DNA of 64,000 nucleotides from Paulinella micropora (lineage: Eukaryota; Cercozoa; Imbricatea; Euglyphida; Paulinellidae). Every line of letters starts with the position of its first letter. Positions within the stretch are counted from its first letter, which is position 1. The stretch is from assembly GCA_019918135.1 (NCBI GenBank), contig WBZZ01004754.1, forward strand, positions 25,001 through 89,000, in the 5' to 3' direction. Made by a program: the position numbers and the translations under genes. The notes beneath the pieces were generated by a model. It did not search any database. It saw only the letters and a program-made list of their open reading frames with translations, and was not told where the DNA came from. Of the stretch, positions 32,507-42,240 are shown one piece after another.

Positions 32507-34095
32507 TTAGACCCTTTTTGTGGACCGGGGGGGGGTCACGGCACGAAATGACCAGTGTGAGGAGGCCTTGGGGCGCGTGCGTGTAATGCCTGCCTGTCGA
32601 AGAGAACGTATCTCTGCCTCTGACATACTAGTCTCTTTCGTAGAACGGAGTTGCGTTCCTGGCGGGGGGCCCGGCGGGGGTCCGTTGGCGCCGCCCGCGC
32701 GGTTGCTGCTGCTTTTCTTGAACTTCTGCTCCAACTCTCGTCGGGTCCCGCCTATCTGTCCTGGAGTTAAGCCAGGCAAGGGAATTAGGTTACCGCCTTG
32801 TGTAGAGAGCGGGTCTCCGGCCTGTTGCTGGTCTCTGCCGTAGACTTTTTGTTTGGTTTCATGTCTGCCCGCGTCTTGGGCCCCGCCACTGGAGAACGAA
32901 ATGTTCTGGCTGGCGGAGGAGGGCTTGGCGGGGGTTTGGGCCCCGCTGCTGGAGAACGAAATGTTTTGGCTGGCAGAGGAGGGCTTGGCAGGGATTTCGG
33001 GTCCTTGAGAGAATAATTGGGGGTGTTGACACCCACAGGCTTTGGCTTATCTTTTGGCCTAGAAAACAGAATGCCGCGAGAGACGGGCGTCGTCCTTCCG
33101 TTCCGGGAGGCGCCGGTGCTGCGGGTTGAAAGGTGGTGCACAAACACTCTCTGGTCGAAAGTGCCGGACGACGTTGGCGGATGGGTCTGCTCCACGGGCG
33201 CTGCACTCTCTACTAGCACAGGCCCCGAATCCACACGCAGAGCGGTTGCAACGGGCACACTATACCTTTGTGGCACAGGGGAAGTTCTCTCCTGTGCCGG
33301 CGACCGCGAGGCGCCTTGTCGCAGATACCACAAAATGACATAGGCTATTATTTTCGCCTTCAATTCTCCTGCCAGCGTGGTTGCGTCCCGCTGAGTTTGT
33401 TGTTTAAGCTGCACGAGCAATTCGGCCCAGAAGGCGGGCCAACAGAGAAATGCACCCAGCATGGAATATACATCCGGGTTGTAGTTCGGCGGCAAAAATA
33501 AATCACTCAGATGTTTTAGACACTCCGGCCCTGCTTTATTTGGATCATGCAACTTTGTCAGTAGGCCTTCGAGAGTATCGTGAAATATTCGCGAACTCAA
33601 TTCATCCGTCAGAAAACGTTCAAGACTCTCGGCCTTGTACTTTTTCACAAGCATGGTTACTCTGTCCGGCACGAGCTTGACAGACTTCCCAAGCCAGTGT
33701 TTGTGATCAAAGCGCCTCCCTGACCGCTTTCTCAAAGCACTATGACGCCACAAGGTCCTGTCCCAACCAAACAGAATCCCTTTTGACACAACCAACGCGC
33801 TTGTTTGTATGTCCGAGATGTCTAACCCTAACGCTATCTTGGTGCTTTGGTAAAGCTCGTCCCAACAGGCAAAGCTGGCATAGAGTCTGGCTACTGGCGA
33901 GGTAGACAAATCAGCAGCAAGTATAGAATCAACAGAGAGTAGTAAATCAAGTTTAAGTAAGACGCTTGCTTGTTGGCCTAGTAAGTTGCACTTTGGTAAC
34001 AACAAAACCTGACCGATAACCATGTTTTCCTGTGTTGGCAAACCCTCAAACCTTTCTTCGTACACCCGCAAGGCATCGTCTGAAGCTTGGTACAT
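32507..34095 (-). pseudogene. Large hypothetical protein with Pro/Ser-rich repeats, one frameshift
   Basis: Not recognised. From the ATG at 34095 a 436-codon frame has a helical N-terminal 270 residues, then a Pro/Ser-rich tail holding a near-exact internal repeat (KTFRSPAAGPKPPPSPPPPA and RTFRSPVAGPK). It stops at 32785, but a 90-codon frame immediately behind (32779 to 32507) continues naturally as LTPGQIGGTRRELEQKFKK up to the polyadenylation signal near 32484; a one-base loss beside an A-run near 32790 explains the break. No enzymatic motif is visible. The tail looks like a flexible, possibly SH3-binding region. Confidence 0.55.
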
Positions 34096-34487
34096 TTCTG
34101 TGTTTGCTTGACAGTTTACAAGTTAGGGTGAGGGGGGGGGGGGGGGAGCCAACAACCTGGCAGTGTCTTCTGGTGGAAAGAGAGAATCAGGGAGAAAGAA
34201 GGGAATTTAGGCTAAATTCCCTCCCCCCGGGGGCACCTCTGTCTCTTCCTCTCCCAGCCCGCGGCGCGCCTTTCCCGCAAGCGGGGGAGAGAAGGGGAGG
34301 GCGGGGGAGGTCACTGGTTGCAATTTCTTATTTACATGTTCGTTCGCTGCGGGTGGGGGGGGAGTGTGGCAGGCTGTAACTTTTCTTCATGTTTGCAGGC
34401 TCAATCTCTCCTGGAAATATCAAGTGTAATGTCTCATCAGAAGTGTGAGTCGATGTTTTAATCATGTTGAACTAAGACAAGCTTATA
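34096..34487. other. Spacer with G-tract and inverted repeats
   Basis: A G-tract at about 34131-34146 and several GC-rich inverted arms between 34215 and 34320. Probably carries the promoter of the minus-strand gene starting at 34095. No gene seen. Confidence 0.45.
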
Positions 34488-36003
34488 TCAGAACTCGCCA
34501 ACTTTGGCCAAACCCAAGTATTTCGCGGGGATGCCGCGGCTTTCGAAGAATTCTCGTGCATCCGCGTGGCCCTCGCGCATTTCCTTGAGCTGCTCCGAGC
34601 GCAGCCGAAATTCGTTTGTCTCGGGGCACACTAACCCGTGCGGCTCGTCCAGGGTGTACAAGTACAAGTCGACCCCGACAATTTCTTCGCCAAACGTGCT
34701 TTCGAGCTCCAGATCGGCCTCGATTTCCTTCGCGTGACCCCAGGCGTTCTTGGCCACGAGGTAAAGAAACAAATGCGCCAAAGGCAGGTTCGTGCTGTTG
34801 AGGTTGGACCGCGGAAGGCGCTTGCACACAATCCGCGAAATCTCGCTGTACACGGTCGACCCATGCACACTGGTAAATCGTGCTAGCGCTTTGGGCTCGG
34901 GTCGCATAACTTGCTCGACTCCGTGGCGCAGCGCCGCCAGTGCCTCGTCGTTCGCATACTGCACTGACTCCTCCGAAAAGTCGTCGTCCAGAAGGTCCTC
35001 GCGCACTTGCTTTGCGTGAGCAGTCAGTGCGCGAGCCAGGCGTTCACAGAAGACCCGGGCCTGTGACTCGATGAAGCGAGACCAGTGCGGGTCCCCTTTT
35101 GCAAGTCGACCCCGCGGGATACTGTGTCGGTTCTTCTTCTTCGTTGTCACCATCCTCAGGCACTGCGTGCAACAAGAGCTTGCGTCGTTTGGAGGCCTTT
35201 TCTAGCTCCAGGCTCGTAATTGTTAGCTGTTGGTGCAAGGCCAAGCGAGCCGTCACCAGTCCATCGGACTGTTCTTTAATTCTCGCAGCTTGCTCTGCAA
35301 TCCGAGCTGCGTGTTCTTGTATAAGCTTGTCTTTGGTCTCGAGCATCTGTTGCAGTTGTGTTATACAGATATCCTTGATCGCCGAGTCGCCGAAGCCAGC
35401 CAGCCCAGCTCGCAGCGAATCACGGATTTCAATTGGCAATTCTTGCCTGCGCACAGGCAGTGCTTTCTCGAGCGCTTCGTCGCCTGCGGAGGCGCGGGTA
35501 GCGAGCGAGGCCATTTCTTGGCGCAGCCTCCTGCATCGCGGGTGCTCGAACTGACTCAAAATAGTCAAGAGACCCCGAAAGGTGGTGCAGGGCACAGCAC
35601 GGCCTTCTCCTTCCTTGACCTCTCGCGCTGGTGGCACCACGCGTCCGTCGGCCCGCGCCGTTCGGTATGGAAAGGCGAAGTACTTCACGGGAATTTGTAA
35701 ATCACTTTCCGGGTGGCACCCGGAGCCACTTTTACTTTCGACGATGTTAGGATGCAGAAACCTGGATGCCACCTGGCACCACTTTTTCGTGGCCGAGTTT
35801 GGTTGGCAGTCCGTGAATAAACATATGGCATCTATGATTGAATAGAATCCATCGGAACTACGTCTTACTTCGGCAAAGTCGTCTGGTCCGAGTTTCATGA
35901 GCAAGGCATTTTCGTCGAAGACGTGCGACACATCATTAGGCGAAGCGGCGACCGTCGTCGTTGCAGGTGCGGCGATGATGCTTTTTTCTCCCTTGCCACT
36001 CAT
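34488..36003 (-). pseudogene. Bro/KilA-like N-terminal domain plus coiled coil, one frameshift
   Basis: Two overlapping frames (36003-35044 and 35153-34488) look like one protein of about 490 residues broken in 35044-35153. The N-terminal 190 residues have the pattern FAEVRRSSDGFYSIIDAICL, ATKKWCQVASRF, then TTFRGLLTILSQ and a basic helix ending RASAGDEALE, resembling Bro-N/KilA-type antirepressor domains common in large DNA viruses and phages. A coiled coil follows (KDKLIQEHAARIAEQAARIK), then an acidic Glu-rich turn and a second helical domain ending in YLGLAKVGEF. Bro-type proteins bind DNA. Family assignment is by pattern only. Confidence 0.5.
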
Positions 36004-36230
36004 TTCTTTTGCAAGATTCTGGATTTTGTGCTTGCCTTGACGATTTTATTAAAAAAAATTGCCAACCATTTTTAAACTTTCCCTCCCGGTCTCCAGTCAG
36101 ACATCGATACTCAAAATTTTCTTTCTTTCCCCCCGCCGCCCAGCGCGCGGGGCGGGCGGGGGAAAAAAGTTAGCCAGAAACCAAAAAAAATATCCCGCCC
36201 GCCAGAGTTCGCTCACGAAATGTTTTTTTG

Positions 36231-36420
36231 TCACCAACTCAGTTTGCTGGCTTTTCCAAAAAAAAAGTTTAGAGTCTGATAAGGCAGCTGGTCGCTGCTT
36301 GTGCGCCCCCCCCTCCCCATTTTGTGTCTCTGCCAAACCTATGTGCGTCACGCTCGGCATGGCCGCGGCCTCACCCCCCCCGGACGAGAGAGAGGCCGCG
36401 CGGAACGGGCAGAATGTGGG
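36231..36420 (-). repeat. Upstream module copy 1
   Basis: About 190 bases that recur at 37075-37228 with the same blocks in the same order (CACCAACTCAG, AGGCAGCTGGTCGCTGC, CATGGCC, GCCGCGCGG). It lies 230-420 bases upstream of the Bro/KilA-like gene on the minus strand. Confidence 0.75.
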
Positions 36421-36666
36421 GGGGGACTGTGCACTCATCCCCCGAAAAAAAAACAGAAAACAAATCTCTTCTTCTCGCTCCCGGCCCCCCCCCCCCCTCT
36501 CGCACTGCCAACCAAAAGGGTTGTGAGAGGTGCGAGTCGTCGCCCGGGGCAAAATCAAAAAAGGCAACGCCAAGATTTGGGATCCAGCAGAAAGAATTGG
36601 ACACTTGAGTAAAACCAGAAGCTTTTATTCATATCACTACTAGTTAGTGCTCTGCCTGAAAGACGT

Positions 36667-36893
36667 CTACATTTCTTCTAGGTCATCCAGTGTTATTTCT
36701 CTTGTATATTTCTTTTTAATGTACTTGGCAAAAAGAATGGCGGTGCGTGCTGCCGTAGGACCTGCAAAAAAAAGGAATGCACACACGCATGAGCAAACAA
36801 AATAAGAAATATGCAAGCGAACTAGTTACCAATGTACTGGGCCTTGGCCGGCATCCACCACGACGCAAATTTTTTATTGAAAACTTCAGGCAT
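36667..36893 (-). CDS. Spliced 52-residue protein
   Basis: Not recognised. An ATG at 36893 opens a 64-base exon to 36830; a GT-AG intron of 68 bases (36829-36762, acceptor TTTTTTTTGCAG) joins in phase 1 to a 95-base exon ending with TAG at 36669-36667. The product contains KKFASWWMPAKAQYIG, then AARTAILFAKYIKKKY and the acidic end LDDLEEM. AATAAA follows on the same strand at 36628-36623, about 40 bases past the stop. The frame is open above the ATG to a possible acceptor at 36942, so a further 5' exon is possible. It was readable only by splicing, which is why both exons look like noise alone. Flanked by the duplicated module on its upstream side. Confidence 0.6.
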
Positions 36894-37074
36894 CAGCGCG
36901 TAGTTCCGCGGGAAGAAGGAGGGGGGGGAGGCGGGGACCTTCTAAAGAAAAAGGAGGGGGGGGGGGCGTCAGAGAGAGCCTCGGCGCCCCCCTCTCCGAT
37001 TGAATCGTATCCCTCCCCCCTTCCCCCCCCCCCCCCCCCCCCGGGTTCGTCGCCTCCTTTGTAAAATGCTTTCG

Positions 37075-37228
37075 CCACCAACTCAGTCTTAGAGTCTGGC
37101 AAGGCAGCTGGTCGCTGCCTGTGCGGCCCCCTCCCCCCGATTCTGCCAACCAGTGTGTGTCACGTATCGCATGGCCACGGCCCTCCCCCGGAAGAGAGAG
37201 GGGGGGCCGCGCGGGACGGGCAGCATGG
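37075..37228 (-). repeat. Upstream module copy 2
   Basis: Diverged copy of 36231-36420, placed 180-340 bases upstream of the spliced 52-residue gene on the minus strand. The inserted A-rich piece of copy 1 (about 36254-36270) is missing here. Confidence 0.75.
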
Positions 37229-37524
37229 GGAGGGGGGAGAGAGAGGGAATTTTTCTGTACATTTACCCAAAAAAAATTATCGGTACGTGAGCTAGTGCGA
37301 ATGCTGTTCCGTGGCGGGCGCCGGAATTGGCACAAATTAAAGGAGGGGGGGCCGTCGAACAGAAGCCGCGGGCCCCCCTCCCCCCCTCTGATTCAATTAC
37401 ATTTATTTCACTCCCCCCCCTCCCATCCTCTCTCCCCCCTCCCCCGGTAATGTTTAGTGCAAGGCGAAAAAAAAACGGGATTTTAATGATGATGATCTGT
37501 ACACCATTGTCTGGCGCTGTCTGT

Positions 37525-38274
37525 CTATTTCAACTGCTCGCAGTCTGCACAGAATCGCTGGCCATCCTTGATGACCCAGTAAGGTTTTGCAGTTCCGGTC
37601 ACTTCTTTCTTCTCGAGCAGCTCCATCCAGGACAGACTGTTCTTGGACCTGTCGATCTTCATGTAGGCGTCTCCCAACAGGTTGAGCATTCGTACCGAGA
37701 CCATTTGCCTCAGCAAGCCATCGATTTCGGCGCGGCTCCGCACGTAGAATCTTTTGCCTTCCAGGTGTAGACACCTGGTAACGTCACGTGAGTAACATTG
37801 CTCGCAGGTATCATAGACGTCGTCGCTGTGCAACGAGAGCTGAAGTCTGGCTTTGCCCTTGGCGAGGCTGTGGCGGCAGTAGAAGTGCACAACAGTCTCA
37901 ACGCGTTCAGCACAGCCGTAGCGTTTGCCGGCGTGGAGGTTCAGGCAGCCATGCAGACCGAAATCGCCCCAGCCTTCGTACTTCTGGGACGGAGTAGTGC
38001 CGCTGAATTTAGTGTAACCTCCCTTGAGAGCCATCGTTTCGATCGCGTCGGCCACCGACTTGCGCACGCTGGCCAGGTGTTCTTCCTGCGCTTCGGTGGC
38101 CAACGGGAGAAGACATTTGCGGAGGCTGCGACACGTCGTGCCCAGCACGGCCGCGGACGGCGGAGACCACGAGGACACATGTCGCAGCAGTTCCTCCGGC
38201 AGTGCATTCAAATGCGCCACCAACGGGCCCGTATGTCCCAGCTTGGGCTTTTTCTTCAGAGGAGCGGTTCTCAT
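37525..38274 (-). CDS. F-box protein with Cys/His-rich region
   Basis: 249 codons from the ATG at 38274. Residues about 20-55 read LNALPEELLRHVSSWSP...CRSLRKCL, an F-box-like helix set. The middle part has HFYCRHS, YDTCEQCYSRDVTRCLH, a cluster of Cys and His that may bind zinc, and the end carries FCADCEQL. The pairing of an F-box-like start with a Cys-rich middle is common in giant-virus protein families. It would act as a substrate adaptor for an SCF-type ubiquitin ligase; the target is unknown. Frame intact. Confidence 0.6.
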   Translation of the reverse strand: MRTAPLKKKPKLGHTGPLVAHLNALPEELLRHVSSWSPPSAAVLGTTCRSLRKCLLPLATEAQEEHLASVRKSVADAIETMALKGGYTKFSGTTPSQKYEGWGDFGLHGCLNLHAGKRYGCAERVETVVHFYCRHSLAKGKARLQLSLHSDDVYDTCEQCYSRDVTRCLHLEGKRFYVRSRAEIDGLLRQMVSVRMLNLLGDAYMKIDRSKNSLSWMELLEKKEVTGTAKPYWVIKDGQRFCADCEQLK

Positions 38275-38465
38275 GTCTTTTGCTAGTGTTCAAACATCGG
38301 AACAACAACAAACGAAACGAAAAACACTGGAAGAAGATAACACAAAGGTCAGGTTTGGACGGGGACTATCTTTTCTTTTCTCACCAACAGGAATTCGTGC
38401 ACACGGAACGATACACAAAAAACGTCTACAAAAAAAATGCCTGCCGGCAAGCCTTCCACGCATGC

Positions 38466-38760
38466 CCACATAACGATACACGACGATACACGACGATACA
38501 CATGACGATACACACAGAACGGTAATACACAAAGAACGACACACATCACACGAATGTCTGCAAAATGATCCTGGACATGCACAGAAACAACATTTCTCAA
38601 GAACAGACACCCGACGATACACACACCCGACGATACACACACCCGACGATACACACACACGACGATACACACACACGACGATACACACACACGACGATAC
38701 ACACACACGACGATACACACGACGATACACACACCCGACGATACACACACGCAATCACGC
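38466..38760. repeat. CGACGATACACAC minisatellite
   Basis: Repeats of ACGATACACAC(A/C)C(C/A)CG with unit lengths of 15-17 bases, followed by (ACACAATC)n to about 38815. A short non-repeat flank (ACATGAATGTCTGCGAAATG and the following bases) occurs twice, at about 38550 and 38825, so a larger unit was duplicated too. Confidence 0.85.
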
Positions 38761-38984
38761 AATCACACACACAATCATACACACACGCAATCACACACAC
38801 AATCACACAGAACGGTACACAGCACATGAATGTCTGCGAAATGACCCTGGACATGCACAGAAACAACATTTCTCAAGAACAGGCACCCTGCTATGCGCAG
38901 CACACACACACAGATAGTACTATGCGCAGCACACACACACACACAGATAGTCGCTTTCAGTTTTTGCTGTGAAACAAAAACCGC

Positions 38985-39240
38985 GCATTATGTCGGGCCC
39001 TCCCCCCCCCCCCCCCATTCGACACAACCCCATCCATTGGGTTGGCGCAATGCTGCCAACATTGGGTTTGCGCAATGTTGGCAGCATTGTGCGTCCCCAA
39101 TGCATCGTAGCGGCCCCCCCTCTTCGACGCAACCCATTGGGTTTGCCCAATGCTGTCAACATTGGGTTTGCGCAATGGCGAGCCCATTGTGCGTCCCCAA
39201 TGGACCTTTCCGCATCGTGGCGGCCCCCTCCTCCCCTCCC
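38985..39240. repeat. Tandem AATGCTG(C/T)CAACATTGGG repeat with perfect inverted repeat
   Basis: The block AATGCTGCCAACATTG (39049-39064) pairs perfectly with CAATGTTGGCAGCATT (39073-39088), 16 pairs with an 8-base loop. A second, diverged copy of the neighbourhood follows from about 39130 (AATGCTGTCAACATTGGG). Confidence 0.8.
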
Positions 39241-39299
39241 CCACCCTTGCTCCTTTCTGCCTGATCTTTGGTGATAATGACCTTATAGAAGATTCGGTC

Positions 39300-39725
39300 C
39301 TTTGTCTAGGTGTGTGATTTTGCGAATGTGTGTTTTGGCGAATGTGTGTTTTGGCGAATGTGTGTGTGATTGTGTGTGTGAGATTTCTTGTGTGTGTATG
39401 CGGGTTTGTGATTGTGTGTATGTGTGTGATTATGCGAACGTGTGTGTGTGAAAGTGCGTGTGTGTGTGTTTTGGCGAATGTGTGTGTATGCGGGTTTGTG
39501 ATTATGTGTATGTGTGAGATTTCTTGTGTGTGATTATGAACGTGTGTGTGAAGTGCGTGTGTGTGTGAATGTGCGTGTATGTGATTTTGTGAACGTGTGT
39601 GTGATTCTGCGAATGTGTGTGAATTTGTGAATGCGTGTGTGAGATTTCTTGTGTCTGTCTGTATGTGCGTGTGTGTGATTTGGCGAATGTGTGAACGTGT
39701 GAACGTGTGTGTGTGTGTTACTGAT
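39300..39725. repeat. TG-rich minisatellite
   Basis: Irregular (GTGTGTGA) and (GCGAATGTGTGT) units. Together with the CA-rich block at 38466-38960 it forms two opposite-strand simple-repeat blocks around the inverted repeat at 39.05 kb. Confidence 0.85.
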
Positions 39726-39942
39726 TGTACATACACACTCTCAGCCTTTGGAGACGATGAGATATTGGCAAGGACATTAAGCAGTTTGTCTTTCACACAC
39801 ACACACACACACAGAAAATTCTAGTAAATCTCTTTTTCTCTTTCTTTTGTTAGTGGTTCCGCCCCCCCCTCTTCCCGAGGGGCACTTGATCTTTCTTGTT
39901 TTCTTTTTTTTTGCGCTTCGCACTTTCATCTCGCACACACAC

Positions 39943-40953
39943 ATGCCAAAGCGTTCCAACACTCGCCAACGCGCTTACGTCAAGCCTCCACGAAAGCGAT
40001 ATCACCTCGACTCTACCCCTGTCGCGCGGAAGCAAAGGGAGTTTGCCTGTGGGGCATTTTGGTTCCTTTTCGCGAGCGAGTTTGCTTTGATTGCTCCCTT
40101 CCTGTCCCTCCAGGACTTCCAATGCCTGTTCGATGCCTTTGCTGGCACCGGCTTTTTTGAAAGGAAACCACACTCGATCGGCGCTCAGCTGTGGAGCTCT
40201 TACCTGCTGTGCTCTAACAGGAAAATGCCACTAGCTTATTTCGTGGAAGGGCACACCTGGGAAACTATAGTCCGAGACACTCTAGCGTACATGCTCGGAG
40301 AGAGCAGCATAGTTAACGGTCTGTGGCCTGCTGATTGGCCTTGTGCCCGCTGCCTTAGACGAAGGGCAGTGACATGGGGAATACACTTGTACCATTATTG
40401 CCAAGTGTGTCTGCGGAACGAAAGATCGCACCTAGTAGCAGACCTAGAGGCCATAAGAAAAAGCTGTGTACTTAATATCTTGCAAGTAGACCTGGAGCTA
40501 CTAGACGTAATTAGGAGCTGGTGGGACGTCAGCTACCCCCAGGAGTTTCTCCAGGTGATCCAGACCATGGACTTTTCGTTCACGTACAAGGGGACGGGGT
40601 GGAAACACGTACTCTCCGTGCCCATCCAACAAGGACTGCTCGTGTGGGGTCTTTTCCAGACTAATCTCGCCCCTCACGTGAGACAAAACCAAGACAGAAT
40701 TACAGCCGAACGCTATCAAGCGAGCGAAAAACACTTTCAGTTGTTGCAGGACAATCTCAAGAAAACAGAAGCCTTCCTCAAGCGGGCTAGAGAAGCCAGC
40801 GTACTTGGGAATGAGAAGATGGTGCCGTGTGGCCTACAGCTACAACATATGTTGACAATAGGGGGTTCCTCACAAGCACTGAGCCCCCGCGCAAATCCCC
40901 AGTGTGACAAAGCCCCCGCCCAACCACCCCCCCTGTTTTTGAGCGTTCGCTAG
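39943..40953 (+). CDS. Hypothetical protein with paired-cysteine motif
   Basis: 336 codons from the ATG at 39943 after a CA-repeat and T-run leader. Basic N-terminus (KRSNTRQRAY), a hydrophobic helix-rich region, then CARCLRRRA...YHYCQVC, two Cys-x2-Cys pairs about 16 residues apart that can bind one zinc. A coiled-coil-like helix (EKHFQLLQDNLKKTEAFLK) precedes a Pro-rich tail. The hydrophobic start of the domain (GAFWFLFASEFALIAPFL) could be an F-box-like helix but is not convincing. Frame intact, GC-neutral, same layout as the other island genes. Confidence 0.6.
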   Translation: MPKRSNTRQRAYVKPPRKRYHLDSTPVARKQREFACGAFWFLFASEFALIAPFLSLQDFQCLFDAFAGTGFFERKPHSIGAQLWSSYLLCSNRKMPLAYFVEGHTWETIVRDTLAYMLGESSIVNGLWPADWPCARCLRRRAVTWGIHLYHYCQVCLRNERSHLVADLEAIRKSCVLNILQVDLELLDVIRSWWDVSYPQEFLQVIQTMDFSFTYKGTGWKHVLSVPIQQGLLVWGLFQTNLAPHVRQNQDRITAERYQASEKHFQLLQDNLKKTEAFLKRAREASVLGNEKMVPCGLQLQHMLTIGGSSQALSPRANPQCDKAPAQPPPLFLSVR

Positions 40954-41132
40954 TTGCAATTATAGCTAGACCAAAAAAGTTTGAGCCCTTATTAAACTAT
41001 CACTGTGTTGAGTGCTGGAAGGGGGGAGAGTTAAAGGACCTTTCTCTCTCACTTCTTGTGGTTGCAGCGCGGAGAGAGGGAGAGAGAGATTTCTTTTTTT
41101 TTCGTTTGTGTACAGTTCTTACGAACGTGACC

Positions 41133-42098
41133 ATGTCGCAAAGCCGTACCGCCGTCCCGCCCAATAACCCCGCACCAGCGCCCGACGAGGCCTCCTCGAA
41201 ACGCGCGGCAGTGTACGTGTTCGGCGGCTGGGGGGCATCACGTTCGGTCGAAACCCTGACCGCCGAAGGCTGGAAGGCTACTGTGTGGAGCCCGCCGACG
41301 GCCAGCAGCGGGCATTTGGGTCTAGTGCTGCGGGGCAAGCTGTATGTCGTGGGCGGGCGCAGGAGCGACGACGACGGCCAGCTGCTCCGCGCCGTGACCG
41401 TCTACGACCCCCGCGACAACCGCTGGGAGGCCAAGGCCAGCCTACCGTCGGATTACGAGGACCTCACGGGCGCTGTCCTGCACGACCGCCTGTACGTCGT
41501 GCTGACCGATCAAGAGATGCACAACTCGCTGCTGGTGTACGACGAAAAGACGGACGCCTGGCTAACGCGCTGCGCTCCCCCCACCAAACGCCACCAGGCC
41601 CGGCTCGCGGCTTTGGGCAACTCTTTGTACCTGATCGGGGGCCACAACCACGACTGGAGCCTTCGCAAGGTTGAGAAGTACGACCCAGTGCGCAACGAGT
41701 GGCGGTCAGCGGGCAGGCTGCGTCGGGCTCGTCACGACTTCTCGGCTCAGGTCTTCCGGGGCCAGCTGTATGTGATCGGAGGCACCAACTTTGACCCAGA
41801 CACCGAGATGGAGCTAGAGAAGGTAGAGCGCTACGACCCCAGGGTGCAGAAGTGGTGCTTCGTCGGTGATCTCAAGACGCCGCGTTCGGGCGCTTCGGCT
41901 TTCGTACTCAACAAAAGCCTGTACGTGGCGGGCGGTACCTGCGACCTGGGTGACAATGCGCTCGCTTCCGTCGAACGCTTTGACGAGGCCACCGCTAAAT
42001 GGTCACTAGAAAGTAAGCCTATGGTCGAGGAGCGTCTGGAGGCGTGCTGTGCGGTGTTGGCACTTGATCGTCCGGCCAAGCGCCAGCGTCTTGAGTGA
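41133..42098 (+). CDS. Kelch-repeat beta-propeller protein
   Basis: 321 codons; the ATG at 41133 is preferred to upstream codons because the leader is CT-rich. Six kelch blades are visible, each with a hydrophobic strand and a double Gly or its remnant: AVYVFGGWG, KLYVVGGRR, RLYVVLTDQ, SLYLIGGHN, QLYVIGGTN and SLYVAGGTC, spaced 45-55 residues with the conserved Tyr-Asp-Pro and Trp (VYDPRDNRW, KYDPVRNEW, RYDPRVQKW). No BTB or BACK domain is present. Lone kelch propellers bind proteins and often substitute for host adaptors of Cul3 or actin-linked complexes. It ends in basic KRQRLE, perhaps a nuclear signal. Frame intact. Confidence 0.85.
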   Translation: MSQSRTAVPPNNPAPAPDEASSKRAAVYVFGGWGASRSVETLTAEGWKATVWSPPTASSGHLGLVLRGKLYVVGGRRSDDDGQLLRAVTVYDPRDNRWEAKASLPSDYEDLTGAVLHDRLYVVLTDQEMHNSLLVYDEKTDAWLTRCAPPTKRHQARLAALGNSLYLIGGHNHDWSLRKVEKYDPVRNEWRSAGRLRRARHDFSAQVFRGQLYVIGGTNFDPDTEMELEKVERYDPRVQKWCFVGDLKTPRSGASAFVLNKSLYVAGGTCDLGDNALASVERFDEATAKWSLESKPMVEERLEACCAVLALDRPAKRQRLE

Positions 42099-42240
42099 AA
42101 ATTGTTGTAAAATTAAAAGCAAGCGCCACTGTAAAAAAAGAAAATTAAAATTCTATTTGTTTTTCGGCCTTTTTGTTTGTTTTTAAATTTTAATGCTACC
42201 GGCGGAAGGGGATTTTCTTTTTCTTTTGTTTCGGCCGCCT

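Noticed and set aside
38290..39808. Cys/Val-rich and Thr/His-rich frames of up to 283 codons
   Set aside because: Read from CA/TG minisatellites; no stop-free region outside the repeats and no domain.
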